Assembly: GCA_048499435.1 (NCBI GenBank)
Contig: JASNZW010000007.1
Coordinates: 1-64,000 of the forward strand
Length of the DNA stretch: 64,000 nt
Direction: 5' to 3'
DNA from: DAOTWC01 sp048499435
Lineage (GTDB): Bacteria; Chloroflexota; Anaerolineae; Aggregatilineales; Phototrophicaceae
The position numbers and the translations under genes were made by a program. Below the pieces are notes generated by a model. It was not told the origin of the DNA and ran no database searches. It saw nothing but the letters and a program-made list of their open reading frames with translations. Shown here piece after piece: positions 1 to 7,404 of the stretch; within the stretch, counting starts at the first letter, position 1; the number at the start of each line of letters is the position of its first letter.

Positions 1-32
1 ACAATCGCTCTAATCCACTGAGCTACAGGCAC
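1..32 (-). tRNA. tRNA 5' part, truncated by the window edge (probably tRNA-Arg)
   Basis: Read on the minus strand from position 32 down, the sequence gives a 7-base acceptor arm (GTGCCTG), then TA at positions 8-9, a D stem GCTC/GAGC enclosing the loop AGTGGATTA, G26, and the start of an anticodon stem (ATTGT). This is a canonical tRNA 5' half. The anticodon lies outside the window. The D-arm pattern resembles bacterial tRNA-Arg, but identity cannot be fixed from this part. A good promoter sits just upstream at 57-85. Confidence 0.8.
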
Positions 33-56
33 AGGCGTTATTTGCTTGTACTTTGC

Positions 57-85
57 ATAGTAGCACAGGCCCCCGCGCTGGTCAA
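57..85 (-). promoter_or_regulatory. Promoter of the tRNA gene
   Basis: On the minus strand TTGACC (80-85) is followed after 17 bp by TACTAT (57-62). Both resemble sigma-70-type boxes at ideal spacing. Transcription would start near 50, about 18 bases before the mature tRNA 5' end at 32. Confidence 0.6.
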
Positions 86-118
86 GGCGAAATCTGCGGG
101 CAACCGCCGGCCTGCGAT

Positions 119-433
119 CTCACCCCCCGGCCACAAGACCTCACCCCCCGGCCACAAGACCTCACCCCCCGGCCCCCTCTCCCCATAGAGAGGGGGAGAA
201 AGCGTGTGGCTGCAAGTCCCCTCTCTTATGGAGAGGGGATTTAGGGGTGAGGTTGCGTACCTCACCCCCCGGCCACAAGACCTCACCCCCCGGCCCCCTC
301 TCCATGGGGAGAGGGGGAGAAGGTGTGTGGCTGCAAGTCCCCTCTCCTATGGAGAGGGGGATTTAGGGGTGAGGTTACACCGCGGGATTTAGGGGTGAGG
401 TTACACCAGGAAGCTTTAGGGGTGAGGTCGCAT
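119..433. repeat. Palindromic CTCACCCC...GGGGTGAG intergenic repeat block
   Basis: A 21-bp unit (CTCACCCCCCGGCCACAAGAC) occurs in tandem at 119-139 and 140-160 and again at 261-281. Two longer units of about 115 bp start at 140 and 261, with a period of 121 bp. Each runs from CTCACCCCCCGGC through CCCCTCTCC and GGAGAGGGG arms to TTTAGGGGTGAGG, so each can fold into nested hairpins. Partial right arms (TTTAGGGGTGAGGT) recur near 388-402 and 415-428. The block fills the gap between the tRNA and the first gene. Short open frames across it are repeat translations rather than genes. Confidence 0.85.
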
Positions 434-451
434 CGGGATTTGCTGGCGAGG

Positions 452-1156
452 TCAGGGCGAAACCGTCACTGTCAGCGCCAGCGGCCCGTCAGCGCCGGTG
501 AACTCGGTCAGCGCCAGCGTGTACTGGCCCGCCGCCAGGATGTCAACGGCGGCCAGGTGGGCGTCCAGCGGGCCGAGCGCCGCGTCCGCCGCGTCGTGAT
601 CGTCGTTGAGCGCCGTTTGCGCGCCGTCCGGCCCGGCCAGCGCCAGCAGCGGGTCGAGCGCGCCGGACACGCTGCGCGCGGTCGCGGTGAGGCGCGCCCC
701 GGCGGGCAGGTCCAGCGTGCAGCGGAACACGTCGCCCCGGACGAGCGTCACGGTCTGTTCGGGCGGGCACGCGCTCAGCAGCGGCAGGCGCGTCAGCGTG
801 ACCGCGACCGGGCCGTCCTGCGCGCCGCTGAAGCTGTTGAGGCGCAGCGTGTACACGCCCGCGCCGGGCAGGTCCAGCCGGGCGATGTAAGCGTCGGTCG
901 GCAGCAGACCGGGCTGCGCCGCGCCGCCGTCGTCGTCGAAGGCCAGCAGGCGCGCGCCGTCGAGGACGGCCAGCGTCACGTCAACCGGCGTGTCGGCCTG
1001 GCTGCGCGCCGTGATAGCGATGCGCTCAGGGCCGGCAGCCGTGTACGCCAGATCCAGCGGGCCGGCGTAGGCCACCAGCGCGACCGTCACCGGCGCGTCA
1101 GGTGTGATAGGAACTGGCGCCTGGGCCAGCAGGAAGCTAAGCAGCAGGATCAACAT
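452..1156 (-). CDS. Secreted protein with two PPC-like beta-sandwich repeats
   Basis: This is a 234-residue protein starting with a short hydrophobic signal segment (residues 1-11, LILLLSFLLAQA-like), so export is likely. The rest consists of two similar halves. Each has the pattern of bacterial pre-peptidase C-terminal (PPC) domains: a run such as DVTLAVLDGARLLAFDDD or DPLLALAGPDG...LNDDHD, followed by a G-x-Y-T-L strand (YTLRLNSF, YTLALTEF). No catalytic domain is visible, so it may be a free-standing binding or adhesive module. No clear ribosome-binding site precedes the ATG. It is separated from the next secreted protein by a repeat-like spacer. The fold is family inference, and the function is unknown. 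Confidence 0.65.
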   Translation of the reverse strand: MLILLLSFLLAQAPVPITPDAPVTVALVAYAGPLDLAYTAAGPERIAITARSQADTPVDVTLAVLDGARLLAFDDDGGAAQPGLLPTDAYIARLDLPGAGVYTLRLNSFSGAQDGPVAVTLTRLPLLSACPPEQTVTLVRGDVFRCTLDLPAGARLTATARSVSGALDPLLALAGPDGAQTALNDDHDAADAALGPLDAHLAAVDILAAGQYTLALTEFTGADGPLALTVTVSP

Positions 1157-1219
1157 GGCAGGGGGATCAGCGGGGGGCGGCGCGCGCTGCTGACAGACCT
1201 CAGCGCCGAGTCCTTAGCG

Positions 1220-1277
1220 ACGGACCTCACCCCCGGTTGCTTTTTTATGAAAAGGGGCGGCCGGGCGATGAGGTCCG
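1220..1277. repeat. Degenerate copy of the CTCACCCC repeat / inverted repeat
   Basis: CGGACCTCA around 1221-1229 is repeated inverted as TGAGGTCCG at 1269-1277. The interior carries ACCTCACCCCCGG and AAAAGGGGCGGCCGGG. It looks like a decayed member of the 119-433 repeat family, lying between two convergently oriented secreted-protein reading frames on the same strand. Confidence 0.5.
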
Positions 1278-1312
1278 CTGGAAGGGTAAGGTCTGAAGGC
1301 AGGGCGGTTAGG

Positions 1313-2290
1313 TTAGAACCCGCCCACTCCCGCCTCTTCCATCAGCGCGTTAGGGTCAACCATCGTGGCGTTCGCCGGGGCCTCAACGCTGACCGCCGGG
1401 TTGTACTCGGCCATGGTGATGTCGAGCGTCAGGCTGAGCGCCATGGGTTCGGTGTCCTCAGTCATGGCCGGGATAGTCATGCCGAAGTTGACCGTGGTCT
1501 GCTCGATGCGCGGCGTGTCAACGGCGATGTACTGGTCGAGGCTGAGGCTGAGGCCCTGGAAGAACATGCCCAGGAAGGACTGGAAGAACTGGAACTGCTG
1601 GTCAATTTCCTCAGCGGTGCCGGTGATCTGGCCGCTTTCGACCATGATGTTTTTGAGGAAGTCCGACGACAGCAGCAGGTTGAAGTCGAACGTTGTCTGG
1701 AAGTGGGCGGTGTTGACGCCGTTAACGCTGGCGTCGGCCAGGCGGGCTACGTGCACGAAACCGGCGTCCATCAGCGAGGACATGCCTTCAAACACGCCGC
1801 CGAGGTCGCCCAGGCTGCTCATGTCGCCCGCGGCCAGCTCATCGGGGTCCACCGCAAGCGCGTCGCCCGTGATGTCGCTCAGCAGCTCTTCCAGCGCGAA
1901 GCCCTGCCAGCCCTGGTCGCCGGTGTTGTCAATCAGATAAAGGATGTTGTTGACCAGACGCAGCTCGGCGTCAACGTTAACCTGCTGCGGCGTGCCGGTC
2001 CCTTCAACGTCAAGCAGGCCGCCGCCGGTCAGCGTAAGCTGCGCGACCGGGCTGCCGCTGGCGTCGGTGCCGCCGATGCCGGAGCCGGTGATAGTCAGCG
2101 TTTCCTGGTTAACTGACAGCGTGAACGTATAGTCGAGCGCCAGCGAATCGAACGCATAGCTGCTGCCCTGCGTGTAAAGCGCGAAATCTGCTTCGCTCAG
2201 GCCCAGCGTGCTGCCGTCCTGCGCCAGGGCGGGCGTCAGGCCCACGAGCAGCGTGAACAGTGCGAGAAATACCGCCGCCTTTTTCAGCAT
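1313..2290 (-). CDS. Secreted protein of unknown function (signal peptide)
   Basis: This is a 325-residue protein with a clear N-terminal signal peptide (positive MLKK, hydrophobic stretch to about residue 21, cleavage after ALA-Q). An AAGGAGA ribosome-binding site sits just upstream of the ATG. The mature part is acidic and beta-rich, with repeated strands of the type YTFTLSVNQETLTITGSG and AELRLVNNILYLIDNTG. It ends with a run predicted to be surface-exposed and no membrane anchor. The layout recalls extracytoplasmic lipid-carrier or LppX/LolA-like folds, but no diagnostic motif is visible and the function is not assigned. It has its own promoter (2339-2367). Confidence 0.7.
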   Translation of the reverse strand: MLKKAAVFLALFTLLVGLTPALAQDGSTLGLSEADFALYTQGSSYAFDSLALDYTFTLSVNQETLTITGSGIGGTDASGSPVAQLTLTGGGLLDVEGTGTPQQVNVDAELRLVNNILYLIDNTGDQGWQGFALEELLSDITGDALAVDPDELAAGDMSSLGDLGGVFEGMSSLMDAGFVHVARLADASVNGVNTAHFQTTFDFNLLLSSDFLKNIMVESGQITGTAEEIDQQFQFFQSFLGMFFQGLSLSLDQYIAVDTPRIEQTTVNFGMTIPAMTEDTEPMALSLTLDITMAEYNPAVSVEAPANATMVDPNALMEEAGVGGF

Positions 2291-2338
2291 CTTGTCTCCT
2301 TGAACAATGGTGAATAGAAGGATTGCAACTGCATTTTC

Positions 2339-2367
2339 AGTGTAAAAGCAAGCGCCATGCCTGTCAA
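2339..2367 (-). promoter_or_regulatory. Promoter for the secreted protein at 1313-2290
   Basis: On the minus strand a perfect TTGACA (2362-2367) is followed after exactly 17 bp by TACACT (2339-2344). The start codon is about 45 bases downstream and has an AAGGAGA ribosome-binding site. Confidence 0.65.
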
Positions 2368-2378
2368 CGGGCGGATGG

Positions 2379-3512
2379 TTAAGCTTTCAGCGCGCGCCGG
2401 TAAACCGCCAGCGTCTGCTCGGCGGCCCGGCGCCAGCTATAGCGGGTGGCCTGCGCCAGCCCGGCGTTGATCTGTGTCTGGCGCAGCGCGTCCTGGAGCA
2501 GCAGGGCGATGATCGCGCCGGCCATCGCGCGGGCGCTGCCCGGCTCGACCAGGAAGGCGCCGTCGCCGACGACCTCTGGCAGCGATGAAACCTCGTTGGC
2601 GACGACCGGCGTGCCGCAGGCCATCGCTTCGATCACGGGCAGGCCGAAGCCTTCGTAGCGGCTGGGGTAGGCGAAGACGCTCGCCAGCCGGTAGAGCGCG
2701 GGCTTGTCCGCCTCGTCCACGTAGCCGAGCCACTGCACCGCGTCAGCGATGCCCAGCTCAGCGGCGTAAGCGGGCAGGTCAGGGAACAGCGGCGCGCCCC
2801 ACTGCGGCGCGCGCCCGGCGATCACCAGCGGCACATCGTCGTCAGCCTGGCGCACATAGGTGTGCGCCAGCAGCAGTTGGTTGACCTGTTTGCGCACGTC
2901 GAAGCCGCCCAGGTAGAGCACGAAGCGGTCCGGCAGGTTGTACTTTGCGCGCACATCGGCGTCGCGCTCCGCCCCCAGGCGCGGGTGATAGCGCTCGTCA
3001 GGCGCGAGGTAAATGGGCGTGATGCGCGCCGCCGCGATGCCTAAGTGTTCCTCGATGTCGTGCTGGGCGGCGTAGCTAAGCGTGATGATCTCGGCTGCGC
3101 CGCGTGCCGCCGCGCTCACCAGCGACGTGTACAGCCGGGCGCGGACGCCGCGCGCGTAGTCTGGCAGCGCCAGCGGGATCACATCCAGCACGGAGACGAC
3201 CAGCGGCGCGGGCGCGGCCAGCGGCGGCCCCCAGTAAGGCACGTGGGCGATGTTCGCGCCCACCTGCGCCGCCGCGCGCGGGAAAAGGCGCTGCTCGAAC
3301 CACAGCTTGCCCCAGTTCCCGCCCGGCCCTGCGGTGGGCACGAGACTGATGTCCGGGGGCAGATCGTCAGCTTCCGTGATGTGCGGCGGCAGCACCAGCG
3401 TGAACTGCGCGCCGGGGTCGGCGCGGCGCAGCGCGCGCAGCAGTTGGCGCAGATACTGCCCGCTGCCGGTGTTGGGCTGGTCCCAGAACCAGCCGTTGAG
3501 CGCGATATGCAC
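2379..3512 (-). CDS. GT4-family glycosyltransferase (GT-B fold)
   Basis: This is a 377-residue retaining glycosyltransferase of the GT1/GT4 type, acting at the cytoplasmic membrane face on nucleotide-sugar donors. The N-terminal half has a glycine-rich start (NTGSGQYLRQLLRAL). The C-terminal half carries the donor-binding signature with the E-x7-E motif (YEGFGLPVIEAMACGTPVV, about residues 287-305) and a preceding FAYPSR. The start is GTG, with a strong AAGGAGG seven bases upstream. The acceptor and sugar cannot be read from sequence. It probably works on surface polysaccharide or glycolipid, as do many genes in the following 10 kb. Confidence 0.9.
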   Translation of the reverse strand: MHIALNGWFWDQPNTGSGQYLRQLLRALRRADPGAQFTLVLPPHITEADDLPPDISLVPTAGPGGNWGKLWFEQRLFPRAAAQVGANIAHVPYWGPPLAAPAPLVVSVLDVIPLALPDYARGVRARLYTSLVSAAARGAAEIITLSYAAQHDIEEHLGIAAARITPIYLAPDERYHPRLGAERDADVRAKYNLPDRFVLYLGGFDVRKQVNQLLLAHTYVRQADDDVPLVIAGRAPQWGAPLFPDLPAYAAELGIADAVQWLGYVDEADKPALYRLASVFAYPSRYEGFGLPVIEAMACGTPVVANEVSSLPEVVGDGAFLVEPGSARAMAGAIIALLLQDALRQTQINAGLAQATRYSWRRAAEQTLAVYRRALKA

Positions 3513-3596
3513 GGGCGGGCCTCCTTAGCAAGGGTGCGGCTAACCTTTTTTAGTCAGGGACTTGCGCCGCGCAAGGTTCGGGCTGGCGCAGGCGGC

Positions 3597-4019
3597 CTAC
3601 AGGCCGTAGAAGCGCCACTGCATCCCCTGCGGCAGCGTGGCGATGCCCACCACAACCAGCGCGATCACCACCAGCAGCACGATCAGATTGCTGCGGAAGG
3701 GCGTCGTGCCTTCAGCTTTTTTCCAGCGCAGATGCAGGTGCGCCACCGCCAGCGCCACCGTTTGCGCGACAAGGTGTTCCCAGTAGTGGCGCACGCCGAA
3801 GCCGGTCTGCGCGCCCAGCGCGAGCAGCATCACCAGCCCCAGCAGCCACTGAACGCCAAAGAGCGAGCTGAAGATGGTCATGATGCGGCGGTCGCTGGCG
3901 CTGTAGCTGCGGCCCTGCAGCAGCCCGCGCACCATGATGACCAGCGCGGCCAGCGCCGCAAGCACCACCAGCCAGCGCGCCCACGAGTGCAGAAAACGGG
4001 CAATCTCGACGAACTCCAT
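3597..4019 (-). CDS. Four-helix membrane protein of unknown function
   Basis: This 140-residue protein has four predicted membrane helices, at about residues 15-33, 47-68, 80-98 and 108-130. Histidines lie at or near helix ends (H11, and HYWEH and AHLHLRW around 78-97). That arrangement is reminiscent of small b-type-cytochrome or CopD-like four-helix proteins, but this is only a resemblance. It is transcribed from its own well-formed promoter (4128-4155) and lies upstream of the GT4 gene on the same strand. The function is not assigned. Confidence 0.7.
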   Translation of the reverse strand: MEFVEIARFLHSWARWLVVLAALAALVIMVRGLLQGRSYSASDRRIMTIFSSLFGVQWLLGLVMLLALGAQTGFGVRHYWEHLVAQTVALAVAHLHLRWKKAEGTTPFRSNLIVLLVVIALVVVGIATLPQGMQWRFYGL

Positions 4020-4127
4020 GCTGCTTGTCCCTTCGTGTGTGAATCAATAAACCAAAGCGGACGCCGCCGCGCCGCGCGTTCCAGCGGACAGCGAACGGCG
4101 GCTGCTCCGGGCCGGCCCACGAAGGCC

Positions 4128-4155
4128 AGTATACGCTGCACACGGGGCGCGTCAA
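4128..4155 (-). promoter_or_regulatory. Promoter for the membrane protein at 3597-4019
   Basis: On the minus strand TTGACG (4150-4155) is followed after 16 bp by TATACT (4128-4133). Both are close to consensus. The gene starts about 110 bases downstream. Confidence 0.6.
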
Positions 4156-4246
4156 GAGATAAAGACGGGTAGAATGGAGGGGGTGGACACGGGCGGCGAC
4201 TGGCGGCCCGGCGCCATTTCCAGCGCGTTCATTGAGAGGTGGACCG

Positions 4247-5266
4247 ATGCGCAAGAAAGTAACACTGATCACCGGGGCTAACGGCGAGGTAGGACATGGG
4301 TTGATCTCGCAGCTTTACGCCATGCCCGACACGCCGGAAACGGTGGTGCTGGACATTCGCGGGCTGGACGAGCACATGCTGCCGCTGGTTGAAACCAGCA
4401 TTGTCGGCGACATTCTCGACAGCTCGCTGCTTGACACGCTGATGAGCGAGTATGAGATTGACACGATCTATCACCTGGCGGCGCTGCTTTCGACGCACTC
4501 AGAGTTCAGGCCGGAGGCGGCGCACCGCGTTAACGTGCAGGGGACGGTCAACCTGTTACAGCTTGCCAGCGAACAGGCGCGCTGGCGCGGCCAGGCGGTC
4601 AAGTTCATTTTCCCCAGTTCGATCGCCGTTTACGGCCTGCCTGACCTGGAGACTAAAGCCGCCGCGCCGCCGGTGCGCGAGGACCAGTTCCTCATGCCCA
4701 CGACGATGTACGGCTGCAACAAGCTGTACTGCGAACACCTGGGGCGGTATTACACGAAGCACTACCGGCAGCTTGCCGCGCAGTCGGAACAGTATGGCGT
4801 GGACTTCCGCAGCGTGCGCTTCCCCGGCCTCATCAGCGCGGTGACGATGCCCAGCGGCGGGACCAGCGATTACGCGCCTGAGATGCTGCACGCCGCGGCG
4901 CAGGGCAAACCGTATGCTTCATTTGTCCGGCCTGATTCGCGCATTTCGTTTATGGCGATGCCGGACGCGATTCGCGCGCTGCTGGAGCTGGCCAGCGCGC
5001 CGCGCGCGGCGCTGACGCAGACAGCGTACAACGTCAACGCATTCAGCCTGTCAGCGCAGGACGTGGCGGCTATCGTAATGCGCGAGTTTCCCGGCGCGCA
5101 GATCACCTACGCGCCGACGCCGGGCCGCCAGAACATCGTTGACAGTTGGCCGGCGGACATTGACGACAGCGCCGCCCGCCGCGACTGGGGCTGGCAGGCA
5201 GAGTACGGCGCCGAACGAGCGTTTATTGAGTATCTAATTCCGACGATTCGCCGGCACTACGAGTAG
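4247..5266 (+). CDS. L-threonine 3-dehydrogenase, short-chain (SDR) type
   Basis: This 339-residue extended SDR protein oxidises L-threonine to 2-amino-3-ketobutyrate with NAD+. It has the Rossmann motif TGANGEVG near the N-terminus, the catalytic Ser in FPSSIAVYG, and the YxxxK pair in MYGCNK. The C-terminal half is characteristic of the SDR-type threonine dehydrogenases rather than generic epimerases: SDYAPEMLHAAAQG, FVRPDSRISFMAMPDAI, then RQNIVDSWP and DDSAARRDWGW. The start is the ATG at 4247, preceded by GAGGTGG. An in-frame TTG at 4232 is less likely because it lies before the ribosome-binding site. No adjacent 2-amino-3-ketobutyrate CoA ligase gene (kbl) was seen. Confidence 0.85.
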   Translation: MRKKVTLITGANGEVGHGLISQLYAMPDTPETVVLDIRGLDEHMLPLVETSIVGDILDSSLLDTLMSEYEIDTIYHLAALLSTHSEFRPEAAHRVNVQGTVNLLQLASEQARWRGQAVKFIFPSSIAVYGLPDLETKAAAPPVREDQFLMPTTMYGCNKLYCEHLGRYYTKHYRQLAAQSEQYGVDFRSVRFPGLISAVTMPSGGTSDYAPEMLHAAAQGKPYASFVRPDSRISFMAMPDAIRALLELASAPRAALTQTAYNVNAFSLSAQDVAAIVMREFPGAQITYAPTPGRQNIVDSWPADIDDSAARRDWGWQAEYGAERAFIEYLIPTIRRHYE

Positions 5267-5311
5267 CGGCTGCCGCCAAAACGCCAGCGAAACCCGGTCA
5301 CGCCGCGCCCA

Positions 5312-7165
5312 TTACGGCGCGCCGCTGCCGCCGGGCCAGCGGACGGCCACGGTGACCGGCAGCGTGTAGCTGTCAGCGCCATCTGTAAGCGGGATGCGCG
5401 CGCCCGTTTCGCGCGCATACCAGCCGACGAGCAGCGTATACTCGCCGGCGGGCAGGTCAGGCGGCAGCGCGATCTCGCGGAGATCGTCTATTTGCTCCCC
5501 CGCGCGCCAGGTGGAGGTGGGCCGCGTGCCATTGGCCGGGTCGCCGTCGTGCTGCGCGACCGGGGCCGGCGTGCCGCCGAGCAGGTGCACGAAAACTGTC
5601 AGGTTTTCGCGCGCAGGCGTCCTGCCGCGCCAGCGCAGATTAAGCGCAATTGAGCCGCCGGACCACACCGGTTCGCTGGGCAGCGTAACGGCCTCCAGCG
5701 CCGCAAAATCCCACACAGCGTCGGACAGCGTTATCGTCTGCTGGCCGGGCGCAAGGTCGCGGCGCTGGTAGACGATCATCGGGCTGAACTCGTGATCCTG
5801 CGGCGTGCTGAAGGCGGCGACAGCCCGATAGCGCGATTGAAATTCGGGGTCGCGGGTGAAGTCCCAGAGGAAATAGCGCGTGGCCAGTATGTAGTCAGGG
5901 CGGAAGCGCTCGACCGCGAACGCCGGCGTTTTCACGGGCAGGTCCGGCGTGATCAGGCCGAAGGAATCCAGCGTGTTCCGGCGCGCGTGGTAGCCAGCAA
6001 CGCCAAGATCGGCCAGCAGCAGCGTCGCGTCTTCCGGCGTATTCTGCGCGATCCATTTCCCCGCCAGCTCATAGGTTGCCATTCGCGGCGGCGGCGCTGA
6101 AAACTGGGCCGCCCGGACGACGTTCAGGCCGACCGCCGCCAGCAGGGCGATCACGGCGGCGGCTTTGACCAGCTCAGGCGGCAGCCGGCGCGCAAGCCAG
6201 CGAACCGCGATTTCCGCCCCGACGGCGGCGAGCAGGATCAAGGCGTTGACCAGCGGCGTGTAATACCAGAAGTTGGTGATGTTCAGCGCCGTGTAGCCGA
6301 GCAGATACAGGAATGACCACGCTGGAACCGGGCGCAGCGCGCGCTGTTTTGCGGCGGCCCACCCGCCAAAGGCGATGAACGGCAGCGCCAGCAGGCTGAA
6401 CGGGTTGCTGCCGAAGAACGTTTGCCAGCGGGCGACGCCTTCTGTCAGAAAATCCAGGCCGCTCAGAAATTCCTGTTTGGCGGCGAAGGTGTTGGGCAGC
6501 GGCGAGCCGAAATAGCCCCACGCGAACAGGAACCAGGGCGCGATCGCCAGCGCGTAAACCAGCGCATAACCGACCGGCGCGAGCAGGCGCGACGGCTGGC
6601 GGCGGGCGTGTGGCAGCGCCTCAGCCAGCGCCAGCAGGCACAGCGCGCCGGCCAGCACCACGCCATCGGCGCGCGTCCAGGTGAGCGCCGCGGCGGCCAG
6701 CAGCGCGAGCGCCCGGCTGTGGCGCGACCATAACCAGAAGGCCAGGAACAGCAGCGCCGTGTACAGCAGGGTTTCCATGCCCAGGCTGGCGTAGTTAAGC
6801 GGGGAAGTCGCCAGCAGCAGCACGGCCGCCGCGCGCGTCCAGTGTGAGAAGCCGCGCAGCAGCAGCCAGCCCAGCGCGCAGATTATCAGCAGGCAGACGC
6901 CGCCGAGCAGGTTGCCAGCGTGGAGCGGGTCAGGCGTGACCAGATACGCCCCGGCCATAATCAGCGCCCACAGCGGAGTCGTTGTCCCCTGCACCTGCTG
7001 ACCGGGGTTGAAAACGAACCCGGTCCCCTGCGCGATATTGCGGCTGTAGGCGTAGGTGATGAAGACATCATCCTGCACGTAATTCCAGTAAGCCGCGATG
7101 AGCGCGATAACGATGGCGCCGGCGATAAGCCACAGAACAACAGGTGAATGTGTGAGGCGGCGCAT
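5312..7165 (-). CDS. GT-C membrane glycosyltransferase with C-terminal beta-domain
   Basis: This 617-residue polytopic protein has roughly ten or more hydrophobic helices over residues 10-360, then a soluble C-terminal part. The first extracytoplasmic loop holds the GT-C acidic pair (DDVFITYAYSRN near residue 32) followed by GFVFNPGQQVQGTTTPLW, a pattern shared with polyprenyl-phosphate-sugar-dependent arabinofuranosyl- or mannosyltransferases. Residues about 480-610 form a beta-sandwich-like module (LNLRWRGRTPARENLTVFVHL, then AGEYTLLVGWY), possibly carbohydrate-binding. It is the last gene of the minus-strand glycan cluster. The donor would be a lipid-linked sugar such as that made by the GT2 at 12673-13431. 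Exact specificity is unknown. Confidence 0.8.
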   Translation of the reverse strand: MRRLTHSPVVLWLIAGAIVIALIAAYWNYVQDDVFITYAYSRNIAQGTGFVFNPGQQVQGTTTPLWALIMAGAYLVTPDPLHAGNLLGGVCLLIICALGWLLLRGFSHWTRAAAVLLLATSPLNYASLGMETLLYTALLFLAFWLWSRHSRALALLAAAALTWTRADGVVLAGALCLLALAEALPHARRQPSRLLAPVGYALVYALAIAPWFLFAWGYFGSPLPNTFAAKQEFLSGLDFLTEGVARWQTFFGSNPFSLLALPFIAFGGWAAAKQRALRPVPAWSFLYLLGYTALNITNFWYYTPLVNALILLAAVGAEIAVRWLARRLPPELVKAAAVIALLAAVGLNVVRAAQFSAPPPRMATYELAGKWIAQNTPEDATLLLADLGVAGYHARRNTLDSFGLITPDLPVKTPAFAVERFRPDYILATRYFLWDFTRDPEFQSRYRAVAAFSTPQDHEFSPMIVYQRRDLAPGQQTITLSDAVWDFAALEAVTLPSEPVWSGGSIALNLRWRGRTPARENLTVFVHLLGGTPAPVAQHDGDPANGTRPTSTWRAGEQIDDLREIALPPDLPAGEYTLLVGWYARETGARIPLTDGADSYTLPVTVAVRWPGGSGAP

Positions 7166-7404
7166 AGCTAAAGCGGGCGGCGTTCTAAGCCGGCGCGGCC
7201 CATAGCGCGCCGCGCAGCGCCCTGCCGGTGGAATTGCTGAACAGAGGTGGAGGTAAAAGGCTGGCGTTTAGCGGGCACAGGCGACCTAACTGGCGATCTC
7301 GATGCGCAGGCGCAGACCCTGCTGCGCTTCTTACCGGCTGGAGAGTGTAGCTAAGCGTCGGGTTTGTGCCAAGTGTCTGACTGCCCCGGCGGCGGCGGGC
7401 GGCC

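Noticed and set aside
119..160. Possible CRISPR array from the tandem 21-bp units
   Set aside because: Only directly abutting copies occur, with no unique spacers of constant length and no cas genes nearby.
323..2116. A 597-codon plus-strand open frame running through the repeats and two minus-strand genes
   Set aside because: It begins in the repeat block, and its translation is Arg/Gln/Val-rich without domain features. The minus strand encodes signal-peptide proteins with promoter and ribosome-binding site.
3878..4272. Alternative minus-strand reading frames overlapping the four-helix membrane protein
   Set aside because: They cross the promoter at 4128-4155 and lack hydrophobic or conserved patterns. 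The 140-residue membrane frame is the coherent one.
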